Both the position numbers and the translations under genes were made by a program. Below, one piece after another: positions 20,503-32,292 of a DNA stretch of 64,000 nucleotides. The DNA is taken from the NCBI GenBank assembly GCA_011316305.1, contig SAUG01000163.1, forward strand, positions 39,400 to 103,399, read 5' to 3'. This DNA comes from Rusavskia elegans. Its lineage: Eukaryota; Ascomycota; Lecanoromycetes; Teloschistales; Teloschistaceae. Every line of letters begins with the position of its first letter. Within the stretch, counting starts at the first letter, position 1. A model generated the notes under the pieces. It was given only the letters and a program-made list of their open reading frames with translations, had not been told where the DNA came from and did no database searches.

Positions 20503-22973
20503 ATGGCTTTCCAACAAGATGCTCAGGCTACCGGCACCGCGCAGGATGGCCACAACCTCAGGAGGAGGAATGTTCCAGATCACGGCAGCAGCAATGGCAG
20601 CCTTACGCAAGCCTCTCCAGAGGTGGACAACAAGAAATTCCAGAAGGTAGATGAGAAGATGCAGAACTAGTATCTCTAGACTGATTCTGTTCTAGCCCAA
20701 GACTTCTATATTAAAAACACTCGATGAATGGGAATTCCTGATTGCGCCCCTCATCTTTACGCTCGTCTCCTTTTTCACGAGGATGTATAAGATTGGACTT
20801 TCCAATATCGTGACTTGGGACGAAGCTCAGTGCGTACTTTTCGATACCTACGCAGACACCCCTTTCTTCTACCATCGAAGCTGACCAGCCGTCGAACGAT
20901 TAGCTTTGGAAAGTTCGGCTCTCACTATCTCAAACGAGAATTCTACTTCGATGTCCATCCACCGCTGGGGAAGATGCTCGTCGGCCTGTCAGGCTACATG
21001 GCTGGGTACAATGGCTCATTCGAATTCAAATCAGGCGAGACATATCCCGAGGAACTTAATTACACCTTCATGCGACTCTTCAACTCGACTTTTGGTGCTC
21101 TCTGCGTACCCGTTGCCTACTACACTGCCCGAGAATTGAATTTCAGGAGGTCGACGGTATGGCTCGTGACGCTTATGGTCCTTTGCGAGAACTCCTACGC
21201 TACAATCTCAAGATTCATCCTACTAGACTCGATGTTGTTGTTCTTCACCTTCACAACGGTCCTGTGCTGGGCAAGGTTCCACAGGCTCCAAAACCAGAGC
21301 TTCTCGTTCGAATGGTTCTTCTGGCTTCTTCTTAGCGGCATTAGCATCGGATGTGTCACCAGTGTCAAGTGGGTTGGGTTGTTTTGTACCGCACTTGTTG
21401 GTCTGTATACGGCTGAAGATTTGTGGAACAAGTTTGGAGACTTGAAGATGCCCCAGGTTGGTGCCGAGGCTTTCTGCTATTGTTCGCCTGGCTGATGAAT
21501 GCAAGACCACTCTGGCTTCACATCTGGTCGCTCGCGTCGTTGGGCTCATCTTCGTCCCGCTACTGGTCTACATGTTTTCGTTCTGGGTCCATTTTCTGGT
21601 CCTTGAGAATAGTGGTCCCGGAGATGCGCAAATGAGCTCCCTTTTCCAGGCAAATTTGAAGGGCACAGAGGTCGGTAAGGACAGCCCGCTGGAAGTCGCC
21701 TTCGGCTCAAGAGCTACGATCAAAAACATGGGATATGGAGGAGGGTTGTTACACTCCCATGTTCAGACATATCCCGAAGGTTCCCAGCAACAGCAAGTCA
21801 CCTGCTATCATCATAAAGATGCGAACAACGATTGGTTTTTCTACCCGAACCGGAATGAGCCTCTTTACAACCCGGAAGCCCCGCTTGTCTTCCCAGGAGA
21901 CAAGAGCGTCATCCGCCTGATCCATTCCCAGACCGGCCGTAACCTCCATTCTCATACCGTCTCGGCTCCTGTAAGCAAAGGCGACTACGAGGTCTCGTCG
22001 TACGGTAACACCACCATTGGCGACGAGAAAGACCATTGGACCGTCGAGGTTGTCAGCGATGCTGCTTCAAGGGATCGTTCCAAGATCAGAACATTGACCA
22101 CAGCTTTCCGACTCAGGCATACCTCTCTAGGATGCTATCTCCGTGCTGGCACTGTCAATCTTCCTCAGTGGGGCTTCAAACAAATCGAGGTGACTTGTGT
22201 CAAGCAGAATAATCCAGGAGATGTCTATACTCATTGGAACGTCGAGGCTCACTGGAACGAGCGATGTGAGTTGACATAATCCTCACAATAACCGCCAGTT
22301 CAGTCGCTGACCTCGTGTAGTACCGGCCGGTGACCCTGGCAGCTACAAGTCTCCATTCCTCCGAGACTTCATTCACCTCAACGTCGCTATGATGACCTCT
22401 AACAACGCCCTCGTCCCCGACCCAGACAAGCAAGATGACCTGGCCTCTCACTTCTGGCAATGGCCCATCCTGCACGTCGGTCTCCGCATGTGCGGCTGGG
22501 ACGACCACATCGTCAAATACTTCCTCCTTGGCAACCCGGCCGTCTATTGGGGTTCCACCCTCTCCCTGTTCGTATTCGGAGGACTGGTCGCCTGGTATCT
22601 GATCCGCTGGCAACGCGGCTATGACGAACTTAAGCGCAGTGAAATCGATTACATCCATTATGGAGGCTTGTACCCCGTGGCCGGCTGGTTCTTGCATTAT
22701 CTCCCCTTCGTGGCCATGGCGAGAGTCACATACGTGCATCACTATTACCCGGCACTGTACTTTGCGATTTTGACCTCAGGCTTTGTGCTCGATTGGGTGA
22801 CGAGGCCGTTGGCGAGAAAGAATCGCCGACTGGAGTGGGCTGTTTATGGGATTCTGTATGCCGTGGTGATTGGGATGTTTGTGCTTTTCAGAGCTATTGT
22901 CTTTGGCATGCAGGGAAAGCATCAGCAGTGGAGACACCTTAAGTGGTTTGATAAGTGGAGGATTACTGATTGA
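20503..22973 (+). CDS. PMT2: Dolichyl-phosphate-mannose--protein mannosyltransferase, Pmt2 type
   Basis: ER membrane enzyme that starts protein O-mannosylation by moving mannose from Dol-P-Man to Ser/Thr. Five exons (20503-20646, 20696-20829, 20904-21456, 21506-22265, 22321-22973) give 747 aa, the family's usual size. After a polar N-terminus comes [20 protein letters not shown], whose WDEAHFGKFGS holds the catalytic DE pair of luminal loop 1. Then [29 protein letters not shown], and [12 protein letters not shown] in the transmembrane region. Exon 4 carries the MIR-type luminal domain ([44 protein letters not shown]). Exon 5 has [18 protein letters not shown] and the C-terminal helices. These blocks match Pmt2 more closely than Pmt1 or Pmt4, and Pmt2 normally works as a heterodimer with Pmt1. 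Confidence 0.93.
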
Positions 22974-23448
22974 TGTTGGGGTTATGTGACCGAGAAAAGG
23001 GGGGGAAAGCACCTTGAGAAGCTGGATCGACAGTAGAGTGAGCGGGCTGCTTCAAGACGAGCTTGTGGGGATGGTGTGAGGTATGAGGGAAAGGGGAGTT
23101 TGTACTCTGTAATAACATCATGAACCCTAATTCTTCGGTTCAGAGCGAACGAATGCCGACAGCATCGGTGCACTTGTTCCTTGTGTTTGATACAACATAC
23201 TTCATTTTCCTGGCATCAGAGGTTTATCATCTTAGCTACAGCGTGGAAATGACTTGTACGCATAGTGTACCACAATGTGTTGAAAAACTGATTTGCATGA
23301 TATCCTAATCCTAGATCCAAAGCAAATATACCGAATCCGTCCTACCCTGATCCACTGCCCAGCTAACGCACTCGCCAAATGAGAGATTCATGCAAAAGCC
23401 GCAAGCATGCCGAACACGAGATGAATTTAGCTTTCCTTTCTCGGAAAA
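22974..23448. other. Convergent 3' spacer between PMT2 and the choline-transporter-like gene
   Basis: About 0.5 kb with only short ORFs. Both neighbouring genes end here, so it should hold two 3' UTRs. No repeat seen. Confidence 0.6.
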
Positions 23449-25822
23449 CTACCTTCCCATCAACCTCCCTCCTTCCTCTTCATACCCCACAGCTGGCCCT
23501 CCCGTATCTCCAAACAAGCCCTCCGCCTCCCTACAGTACCTCACCTCCCCTCTCACCCTTTCGCTGCCCCAACAGACGACCACCGCGTCCACAATACCCG
23601 TCAGCACCCCATCGATCGCGCCCATGACGCCCCATCCAATCGCTGCTGCGATCAAGCCGACGATATAGGCGTACAGAGAGCCTTTGACCGTTTTGTCGCC
23701 CGCGGTGATGTTGAGTTGCTTGGCTGTGGACACCCAGCCCGCAAACCCCAAAGCTAGGGAGGTGATCATGCGAGTCGCGCGAAGCAGGAGTAGTGAGAGC
23801 GTGTACGGTAGGAGGTCCTGCTTGGCGTTGATACCGCTGTGGTGGCGTACCGGACGATAAGGCGCGTCGGTTGCTGATATTGGAGGGAGAACTGAGAGCC
23901 GGGATATTGCTCTCGCGGAGACAGAGAGCGGTTGGCTATGGATGGCGCTGTAGGTGAGTGTTAAAGGGCTGGTGTATGTGGATATCGTGCTCGGGATGAG
24001 TGTATAGCTGCACAATCCCACCAGTACGAACACGCGCCGAGGCAAGATGAGGAAAGGGAGGCGGACGAGGAGGGAGAGCAGCGTAGAGAGACAGATGGTG
24101 CCGAAGAGGTTGGTTGTTGCGTGGTTGATGGCTGCGGCGAGAATTTGACGTGACGTTGGCGCTGGGACAGCAAGGCGGTGGAAATACCACTGGCTGACTG
24201 TTGCGGCAGTAGTGGCGCGTTGGATCCCGGCGCCGATAGCTAGGGTCCAGAGGTAGACAAGGATGAAGAAGGCGCCGAGCCACCAGGTGGAGCCGTCGAT
24301 GATGAAGAAATTCTTAGCACTCGAAAGGTGACCACCGAGGAAGACGCGGGTGAACATTGCCATCCAAACCCAAGTCCAGGTGATGACGCCCACCAAGGTT
24401 GCGAAGCCAAGGATCAAGAGGCCTGGGTTCGCGGCGAGGACGCGGCAGGAGAATTCGAGGATGGAGATGGCTTTGCCGAAGGAATGGCGGCCTTTGTATA
24501 TGGTGAATGTCCAAAGGATGGAGAGAACGAATGGGATGAAAGAGAGCCAGCGCATGGCTTTATCTTGGACGTTGTTCCTGCGGGCCTGCCCGTTGAAGCT
24601 GGAAATGAGGGGGTAGAGGAAGAAGGAGAAAAGGATGATGGGTACAGCGACCAATATGCCGTAGACCAATGGTCGAACATAAGATCGCAGTACAGCAAGC
24701 CACAGCATAGACACAATGACAGCAACGAGAGTATCGATGGCCAATAGATGATACGAAGAATGGAGGGTGGTGTAAACGGTATCACCCAAGGGATTTTTGG
24801 GCGCATAGGTGTGAAGATAGACGAGGCCGAAGCTGGCGAAGAGGGCAACCAGACTGATGAGATACAGATGACCCCAGAAGAGATCATGGCGTGGTGGCTC
24901 GTTGAGATGGAGTGAGAGCTCTGGAGGTCCATTTGAGTCGTCTTCCGAGTCTCGTTGCTGCGGTTGGGTGCGATTATCGTCTTCGGATTCGGCCTCATCT
25001 GGGACCAAAGGCGATTTACCGCCAAAGGCCACGGGTGGCTTTCGGAACTGTTGAATTGATGGTGGATCGTCGTCCGGTGATATTTCAATCGCCAGATCAT
25101 CCGGCGGCTCATCACCCATCACGCTGCCATGAGCAGTGCTTTCCAGTCCAATGTCGACCATGTTACCTTTTCCGTCGGCACTTTGTTCACTCCGTATCCT
25201 CGAGAGACTTGGTCTGTCGCCTGGCTGTGATATCGAATCCCGATCTCTGCCGCTCCTGCTTTCTTGTCTTCCTCTCCATGAGCTTTGGATACCGCCTCCT
25301 CGCGTTCGACCCCTGTCGTCAACATCTCTTCCATCACAATCCGCACTTGGAGAACCTCTGCTCCGATCATCCTCGGCTTCCGAAGACTCTTCTAATCGGC
25401 TTTCAACAAAATGACGCCTTGATCGCTGCATGGCATAGTAATCGGCCACCTCCTTCTCATGCTGTTCGACGTCGTCCTCTTCCCTGAATTCATCGGTGGC
25501 ACTGTAAAAGAGTGGCGCGTTTGCGTGTGATCGAGAAGCGAAGGGAAACTGCGACAGATGCGAACCACCGGTCTGATAAGGGTTTCCAAAAGTAGGCCGT
25601 TGCAAATAAGAGCGTGATGAGTGAGGGAACCTAGTTTGCTGACCTCTTCGGGTCCCCGGAGGATTTCTCGAGGATTCTGCCTGCTGTCCGAAGCCTATCC
25701 TCGACTGCGACTGGGCAAGGAAACGACTGGCGTCTGGAGATGATTGTCAGCTAGAACGAGAAAGTACGAGCAGGGAAGCTCGGAAAAACCGAGCATTATC
25801 TGATCATACATTCTGAAAACAT
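23449..25822 (-). CDS. Choline-transporter-like (CTL/Pns1, SLC44) membrane protein
   Basis: Two exons: 25822-25810 (13 nt) and 25733-23449, 765 aa. The tiny first exon encodes MFSE and joins in frame to YASRFLAQSQSRI, which fixes the start. Otherwise the long ORF has no ATG at its head. Residues up to about 300 are polar, acidic and Ser/Arg-rich. From HDLFWGHLYLISLVALFASF onward there are about ten hydrophobic helices, including WLAVLRSYVRPLVYGIL, FIPFVLSILWTFTIYKGR, the VWMAMFTRVFLGG region and GSLYAYIVGLIAAAIGWGVM. A late NHATTNLFGTICLSTLL segment matches the conserved SLC44 core. Orthologues in filamentous fungi share the long disordered N-terminus. Choline transport is a family-level guess. 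The gene is convergent with PMT2 and divergent from the Rab gene. Confidence 0.82.
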
Positions 25823-26256
25823 TCCTCGAGCTTTCCAAGCGCCGTAGGGGTGGGTATGAAGCTCTTGGACACAGCCGTGTGAGAAGGTAGATAGAAGTTG
25901 CAAGATAATGGGTGAGATGTCATCTGTATGGAAAGTGGTCAGGGTAGATTACTGAAACCACCATGTTCTTGACCTAGGAGTGATTTATGGAGTGTAGAGT
26001 CATGGGCGGTACTGAGCGAGATTGAGGTTTCGAGCATGTGTGAATGCCTCGAGTCATATGCTGATTCCGGCCATTCACAGGCAGGCGCGCTAGAGGCTTG
26101 GCAAACATCGTCATATCCATATCGATAAGAAGCTGAGGCTCTTGACGCCTCCAGATCATAACCAGCGCCGACAAACCTAAAGCTCGCAGCATGATGAGCT
26201 CTACGAATTCAACCGCCGTCTAAGTCTTTTAACAGCTACATCTCATCAATTCAATA
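25823..26256. other. Divergent promoter region (CTL gene / Rab4-like gene)
   Basis: About 430 bp. A minus-strand 72-codon ORF at 25974-26192 lacks domain or codon support and is not called. Confidence 0.6.
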
Positions 26257-27075
26257 ATGTCCCAACCATGGGACTACATCGCAAAGCTCGTCTGCATCGG
26301 TGACAGCGGCACCGGCAAATCCTCCCTCACCGTTCGTCTCTGTGAAGGTCGCTTCGTCCAACACCACGACGTGACCATCGGCGTGGAATTTGGTTCTCGA
26401 ATCGTACCCGTTGGCCCCTCAATCACACCTGCCACCAACCACGAAAGACACAACCAACATCAAGATACCGACGCCTCACCCCGACGGAAACGGATGAAAC
26501 TCTCTCTCTGGGACACTGCCGGCCAGGAAACATACAAATCAATTACTCGCTCGTATTTCAGGGGGGCGAGCGGCGCGCTGCTTGTCTTCGATATCACCCG
26601 TCGCAGCACATTCGACCACGCTACGGAGTGGCTCACAGATCTCCGACAAATTGCCGAAGAAGGCATCGTCGTTGTACTCGTGGGCAACAAATTCGACCTG
26701 GCAGCGGCCAGTACCGTCACTTCCAATGGTTCAACGCATGGCTCCGGTGGTGAGACCAAGGGCCTAGATAAGGAGAATAAACGAGCGGTCACGAGAGAAG
26801 AAGCCGAAGAATGGTGCCAGAGACACGGAGTGTTGCGGTATGTGGAGACGAGCGCGAAGAGTGGAGAGGGTGTTGAGAAGGCATTCCTGGAGGTGGCCGA
26901 GAGGATATATGAAAATGTGGAAAGGGGGAGGTACGATCTGAATGATCGGAGAAGTGGGGTCAAAGGACCTGGAGCTGGTGGAGCTGGGGCTGGAAGGGGA
27001 GGCACCGTGAGATTGGGCATGAATGATATGGTGGGGCAAGGAGGTAGTAAAGGATGGGGCGGTGGTTGTTGTTGA
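26257..27075 (+). CDS. Rab-family small GTPase, Rab4/Ypt4-like, with an insert between switch I and II
   Basis: Membrane-traffic GTPase, intronless, 272 aa. The P-loop GDSGTGKSS is at residues 16-24. Switch I is HDVTIGVEFGSR at residues 37-48. Switch II WDTAGQETYKSITRSYFRGA follows with the catalytic Gln. NKFDL and ETSAKSG complete the nucleotide-binding set. The TIGVEFGSR effector region and EWLTDLRQIAEEGIVVVLVGNK resemble Rab4/Rab14 rather than Ypt1 or Sec4. It ends GGGCC, a double-Cys prenylation site after a glycine-rich tail. Two features are odd: about 30 extra polar residues between beta2 and beta3 (TNHERHNQHQDTDASPRRKR), and a short insert after NKFDL. Endosomal recycling is inferred from subfamily likeness. 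Confidence 0.88.
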   Translation: MSQPWDYIAKLVCIGDSGTGKSSLTVRLCEGRFVQHHDVTIGVEFGSRIVPVGPSITPATNHERHNQHQDTDASPRRKRMKLSLWDTAGQETYKSITRSYFRGASGALLVFDITRRSTFDHATEWLTDLRQIAEEGIVVVLVGNKFDLAAASTVTSNGSTHGSGGETKGLDKENKRAVTREEAEEWCQRHGVLRYVETSAKSGEGVEKAFLEVAERIYENVERGRYDLNDRRSGVKGPGAGGAGAGRGGTVRLGMNDMVGQGGSKGWGGGCC

Positions 27076-27451
27076 TATGGATCTTATCGGCTGTACTGCT
27101 GTATGGCGGCGCAGATGAAGAGCCTGTCTTGCATTGCGCACGGCGTTGAAGGTGTCAACCAAAGGACCGCTGCTTGGCTTACCATTGTGAGGGTGGGGAC
27201 ATGGACACTTGGGTATATCATTCGAAAGTAAAGGGGCGTTGCATCGTGCAAAAGCAACGTACATAGTCGCCTTGCGTACTCAGGACATAGGCTCTATAAT
27301 ACTCTACATGCATTCATGATGATGTGGCTTAAGTATAACGATATTGTATACCTTAACGGTCTTGGTTCTGCCCATCTGGAGCGTACGAGCCTCAAGGCAA
27401 AAAAGTCGACAAAGCCACCCCGAGTTGCCTGTCATCCGTGCCCGTTGAAAT
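27076..27451. other. Convergent 3' spacer (Rab4-like / IWS1)
   Basis: About 375 bp, no convincing ORF or repeat. Confidence 0.6.
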
Positions 27452-28941
27452 CTACCTCTTCTTTCCCTTACCCTCTCTGGCCGCCTTCCTCGCCAACATC
27501 CTCTTGAACGCATCACTCCCACTCGCCCCCAGCGGCCTCGCAAACGCTCCTGGCACAATCACGCCACTCTTCGGTGCAATGGTGTAGGTCTTCTCCTTCG
27601 CATCCGTCTTTGCCCGGTTTCTGCGATCAGGTAGCGCAAACATACGTTCTCTCGCCTCCGCAGCCGTCTCAGTCGCACTAAGTGGCATAACCCCCCCGGA
27701 AGCGCCATTAGGCCGCAGCGGGAGACGTGTGGGATCATAGTCAGCGGTCTCGATGTTGCGTTTGCGGTAATTGTCACTGCGTTTGAGGATGGGTCTGGTC
27801 CATTCGCCAAGAAGACGCTCTGCTTGGCGTTTGATGCCCGGTTCGGGTTTCTTGCTTTTCGTATAGAATAATACCACCTTGCCGATCTCAGAGCTGATCA
27901 AGGCCTCTTTATCGATAGGCAATCTCGCCAGTGCAGCGAACAATTCGCGTTGAATGTTGTAAGCGGGCAAAGAGCCATCTGACAAGGGTTCGAGGAAGAA
28001 GCGTACGCTTTCCAGAAGGTTGTTTTCTGGGTCAACGATCGCTGACTCGATCTCCCGGTTATTGCGATTGAGGAGGGAGGTCACTTCGGGAAGGAGGCGG
28101 AGTTTGTGCATGGCTGGTTTTGGAGGTTTTTGTGTCCTGGCATGGACGTCGTTCTCGGCCGCCTCAGCCATGCGGGTGCGGAGGTTAGCGATTTCTTCAT
28201 CAGCTTGAGTAGTGAGATCCTTAATCATGATTAGCGAGGTCAGTCGGTAGGGAATAAGAGGTAATGTACTATTCCATCTCCTCTACGGCGGCGGCGGGAA
28301 GGATTCTTGACGGCTGCATCCATAGCTCGATCAAGAGCGCGTCGCCGACCTAAGATATTTCTTTCAACATCGAGTCGTGATCAATACCAATAGAGAGATA
28401 GCTACTCACGTTCCTCCGGATCCAAGGCGTCATCATTTTCAGGGGAGACCTTAAGCGGCCTAACCTTCTCCTTCCTGCTAACACCTCCCTCGGTGATAGT
28501 CTTCGTCTTTCGCTTTCTCTTCCCCTCTATCTCTTGTCCACCGCTGAAATCATCGTCGTCACTATCCTTCCTCTTCTTCTTCGGCTTCTCTCTCCTCCCC
28601 TCTTTCTTCTTCTTCTTCACGGCAGCTCCGTCATCCCCGTCTCGCTTACGCTTATGGGCCTTCAGGCTCTTGACAGTATCTTCATCGACGGGAATTGCGG
28701 GGCGATCTTCGATGGCAATATTGGTGGGATCAAAATCTTCGAACTGAGCCTCGTCGACTTCGGAAAGGACGGAGTCGTTGTCAGAGAAGGCATCCATGTC
28801 TGCAGTAGGGTCTGCAATGGGAGCAGCGGGTGGGTCTTCATCTTGGTAAAGAGGAGCGTTCGTGTCGCCGGGATCATCCAAGCCTTCAGGAAGGGGGCTC
28901 AAAGGCAGTGAGCCTGAAGAAGCTGGCGATAGTTCCTCCAT
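27452..28941 (-). CDS. IWS1: Transcription elongation factor Iws1/Spn1
   Basis: Nuclear protein that binds Spt6 and RNA polymerase II during elongation and mRNA export. Three exons (28941-28410, 28349-28270, 28219-27452) give 459 aa. The N-terminal half is acidic and intrinsically disordered, with a Lys-rich nuclear-localisation stretch (KKKKKEGRREKPKKKRK). Exon 2 gives RRRALDRAMDAAVKNPSRRR, then IDLTTQADEEIANLRTRM. The TFIIS N-terminal/LW-like core follows: LLPEVTSLLNRNNREIESA, FFLEPLSDGSLPAYNIQREL, LPIDKEALISSEIGKVVLFY and RQAERLLGEWTRPI. The IGKVVLFYTKSKKPEPGIKR and LGEWTRPILKRSDNYR blocks are diagnostic. The C-terminus is basic. It is divergent from TOM5 with about 260 bp between starts. 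Confidence 0.93.
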
Positions 28942-29202
28942 TGTTAACAGAGGATACCAGACTTAGACCTGAGTTGAGGTTTAGAAGTTTGTCAACTTTG
29001 GCTCTGATGCTTGACTACAAAACTCTTGTATGTGGACCTGAAAGCGGACAGTCATGAATCGTCAAGCGCATTAAGCGCATCGGGCGTCGCGGGTCGCAGC
29101 TGGTCCGTGCTCCTTAAATCTTGGCATCAAAGCTCGAGGCATTCGAAAGTCCAAATCAGAGCCAACCACAACCTACTCACAACTGCGCCGCTTCTATTCA
29201 AG

Positions 29203-29583
29203 ATGTTTGGTGGTCGTATGTACTACCATTTTCTGCCAAGACCGCTACTCATCTTACTGACAGCATCCTCATAGCTCCTCCACCACTCACGAGAGCTGAA
29301 GTCAAGGTACACACCATCACCTCCAACCGTCGAGTCTCGATTGAGTGTCGCACCACGAACGAGCATTTTGTTCCATGTGCAAGGGCTGACAAAAAACCTT
29401 TGCAGGCTGCGGAAGACGAAGCGAATGCGAAGCTGCAGACAGTTGCTGCCGGAGCTATATTACTCTATCTGTGTACGCTATCACTCGATCCAATGGTAGC
29501 ACGCTCGCATCATCCAGGGCATGGAGAGCTGACATTCTGATATAGCACCTTTCGTGATCGACTACGTGAAGAGACTTGTATAA
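29203..29583 (+). CDS. TOM5: Mitochondrial import receptor subunit Tom5
   Basis: Tail-anchored small subunit of the outer-membrane TOM complex, helping preproteins pass from receptors to the Tom40 pore. No ORF covers it because it is split into four tiny exons: 29203-29215, 29275-29306, 29406-29472 and 29546-29583. These sum to 150 nt, 49 aa. The protein begins MFGGPPPPLTRAEVK, continues AAEDEANAKLQTVAAGAILL and ends YLSPFVIDYVKRLV. The MFGG start, the acidic helix and the SPFVIDYV-type C-terminus are those of fungal Tom5. Every junction keeps frame, with donors GTATGT, GTACAC and GTACGC and CAG or TAG acceptors. Confidence 0.88.
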
Positions 29584-29786
29584 AGCATGTGCAGCTGGTT
29601 CGACAGCGAAGTAACCGAGTCACCAAATTTCGGCGTCCGAGGGTGTTACTGTATCATACTAGCTAGACTTTAAGCCAGCCGGGCTTGCGACCACTCTGCC
29701 ACATATTATCGTCACGTTTGCTCAGCAGCAGCTACGACACATATCCAAGGTCAAGAGAACACATCAAACCAACGAAGCAATTTTCA

Positions 29787-31221
29787 TCATCGTTGGCGAC
29801 CAACTCCCGCCGCTTCAGGTCTTCGATCGTTCCACTCATTGAAATCCTTCTGTAGCTCCTCCAACTCCTTTGCTAAATGCGCCAACTGGGAACTGTAATC
29901 CTCCAAAATCTGTTCAGACCATCAGCCACAGCTTCCTCGAATTTGTCACTGAAGGGGTCACGTACTTTGGTAGCTTTTTTCATAACCTCCTCATCGATTC
30001 CCTGCTCCTGCTTCTGCGGTAGCGTTCTCCCTGCCTTCTCAAATTCTCTCTGCAACTGCCTGCCCCTCTCCCTCACACTCACCATCCTCGCCCAGATCTC
30101 CTCGCTGCGTCCGTTCAACGCCGGATCCATCACCTTCTTTTCCAGTGCCAGCAGCTTCTTCTTCAGCTCCTCTTCAGCACTGTCCATAGCATAGCCCCTA
30201 TGTCTCAAAACCTGCACCTTCGTCGCCAACCGCACACACCGCTGATTTAGTCTGAGATGCCTCTTCCTAGCCTCCGCGGCTCGAAGAGAAATTTCAAGGT
30301 CGTGCCTTCGCAACATCTCTGTCAATCCATTGTTGATCTCATGAAGCCGTCCTTGCAGGACTGTCAATAGTTGATTTTGAAGCAACATGCGCTGACCCAA
30401 CTGATGGAATCCCTTGACGAGGACGGGAACAGCGCCAGGGTGCGGCTTTTTGGACATTGCTTCTTCCCATTTGGTTGGATTATCTGCTTCGCCCGGTTGG
30501 CAGAATGGGACGAACTTCGGGTCGGTGAAGTTGTAGATGTAGGTTTGGAAGAGAGAGACTTGGGAATCTGGATTCCATTTCTGGAATGCAACCTCGATCT
30601 GATCTGCTACCGATCTTGGACCTAAATGTCGTAAGTCAATCAACGGGTGCTTTTGGTCGATCAGGATAAGGACTTACGAGGCCAGACCTCGAGCTGCTTG
30701 AATATTGAGGCATTCTGCTGCCCGAAGACGCTTCCTTGCTGCTGTTGTAGCTGCTGTTGCTGTTGCTGCTGGGGCGCGAACAGACTGCTCTGACCCTGTT
30801 GCTGCTGCTGGGGCGCGAACAGAGTGCTCTGACCCTGTTGCTGTTGCTGGGGCGCGAACAAACTGCCCTGACCCTGTCCCAGTGGTTTCGCGCCAAACAG
30901 GCTAGAAGTTTGCTGTGTATTTTCTGTATTTGAGGTCTGTTGCGGGTTCCCGAATAAGCTGCTCGTCTGCAGGGGTTGGGGCTTTGGCTGTCTCGTAAAC
31001 AAACTCCCAGCTCCAAACAACGAAGACTGCTGCGCTGGTTGGGTTAGAGAACTGAATATGGATTTCGTGTCTCCTTGCGAAGGATTGGTTTGGTTCCCAG
31101 GGTTCACAAACGAATTGGCGGCCGTCTGATTCGGTTGGTTGTTACCGAAGAGTGAGCTCGTCGTACCACCGAAGATGCTGGAACCAGAGGTAGCTGGAGT
31201 AGCTTGCCCAAAGATAGACAT
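29787..31221 (-). CDS. NUP57: Nucleoporin Nup57/Nup54 family
   Basis: Central-channel FG nucleoporin. Three exons (31221-30678, 30621-29966, 29909-29787) give 440 aa. The start is MSIFGQATPATSG at 31221. The first ~180 residues carry FG repeats of the SLFG/SIFG type, including three near-identical SLFAPQQQQQGQ units. Exon 2 begins RPRSVADQIEVAFQKWNPDS then SLFQTYIYNFTDP, the conserved entry of the Nup54 domain. Long helices predicted to coil follow (GFHQLGQRMLLQNQLL, RGYAMDSAEEELKKKLLALE). The last exon gives ILEDYSSQLAHLAKELEELQ and ends at TGA 29787. By family it would partner Nup62/Nsp1 and Nup49/58 in the Nsp1 complex. Confidence 0.9.
30756..30884 (-). repeat. In-frame tandem repeat in NUP57 (SLFAPQQQQQGQ units)
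   Basis: Three consecutive units of about 36-39 bp sharing CTGGGGCGCGAACA and a CTG/TTG-rich spacer (plus-strand view). Each encodes SLFAP followed by a glutamine run, so unit or Gln number may vary between strains. Confidence 0.8.
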
Positions 31222-31552
31222 ATTGAGGGAAAGACGTGCGCCTTGAGTTGCTGCTTGTGGTAGAAATCGAATGACCAGATCTGGGAGGCAGCTCGGAGCG
31301 CACAAAGAGAGGATAGGATCAATCAATAATGATCACAATGCACATGAACGCACAACAGTACCTTGCAATACGATAATGTCATAAGTTCAACCCACGAGCA
31401 AGCGGGTTGCTTTCAGAATAATTCCAAGCGCGTCGGCGCGAACGGGAGCTCTTCAGCCACCTGCCGAATCCAATTGAGCTCCCTCCACCTTTCGAGCTTT
31501 CAACTACTGTACTCTTCCCAACCGTCATTGACGACCCAAAATCCCATCCAAT
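31222..31552. other. Divergent promoter region (NUP57 / NDUFA8)
   Basis: About 330 bp between two start codons. No repeat or RNA gene seen. Confidence 0.6.
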
Positions 31553-32292
31553 ATGGCCGCCCGTCAGCCACGGTAGTTTCCTTTCTGTCGAACAGTCTTC
31601 ACATAGAGCTAACATGAAATGACTGCAGCTTCAATCAAGCAGTCTTGATCGATACAACCCCTTTGCCCCAGTCGATTCCCAAGGTCGAGGAAGTCGGCGC
31701 CAGCTCCGCCCCTCTGATGAGCGCTTCCTACTTCATTGGCGCCCGATGCAAAGCTTACAATGACGATTATATGATGTGCAAGACGGAGGCCCATGGGAGA
31801 GGGGAATTCGAGTGCATGAAGGAAGGGAGGAAGGTTACGAGGTGTGCGGCCAGTGTGTAAGTGTCTCCTCAGTCAAGGTCTTGATCTCACCCACCCTATA
31901 AGCGATCAACGAAAGGTTGATGGGTGTGGAGATTCCATGGCAGGAGAGGTTCTTGAGCATCAGGGTAAAGGGCTGATGTCGGGGCATGGGCTGTAGGATC
32001 GACGACATCACGAAGAATTGTCTCCAAGAGTTCCGGAATCACTGGGAATGTTTAGAGGATAACAATCAGCAACTATGGCAATGTCGGAAATGGGAATGGA
32101 AGCTCAATGGATGTGTATTCCACAAGTTGGTACGTATACTCTGATACCGGTGTTAGGAGCAGAACTTTTTTGACAAAGTTTTGGCTGTAGGGGCTCGAGA
32201 AAAAGATACCCGGAGCGCCCGAACATGAAACGCCTGTACATCTACGGAAACGGCAAATATATGGGCAGAACGAGAGGGGCTCCATTACGTAG
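31553..32292 (+). CDS. NADH:ubiquinone oxidoreductase (complex I) CHCH subunit, NDUFA8 homologue
   Basis: Accessory complex I subunit on the intermembrane-space side. Four exons (31553-31572, 31629-31856, 31997-32129, 32191-32292) give 160 aa. The protein starts MAARQPRFNQAVLIDTTPLP. It then has paired cysteine motifs: GARCKAYNDDYMMCKTE, the FECMKEGRKVTRCA pair, NCLQEFRNHWECLE and WQCRKWEWKLNGCV. These are twin CX9C-type helices that form disulfides through the Mia40 pathway. The C-terminus is GLEKKIPGAPEHETP then a basic tail. Length and Cys spacing fit the fungal 19-21 kDa NDUFA8 orthologue. Confidence 0.9.

Noticed and set aside
25974..26192. 72-codon minus-strand ORF between the CTL and Rab4-like genes
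   Set aside because: Lies in a short divergent promoter with no protein features; likely chance.
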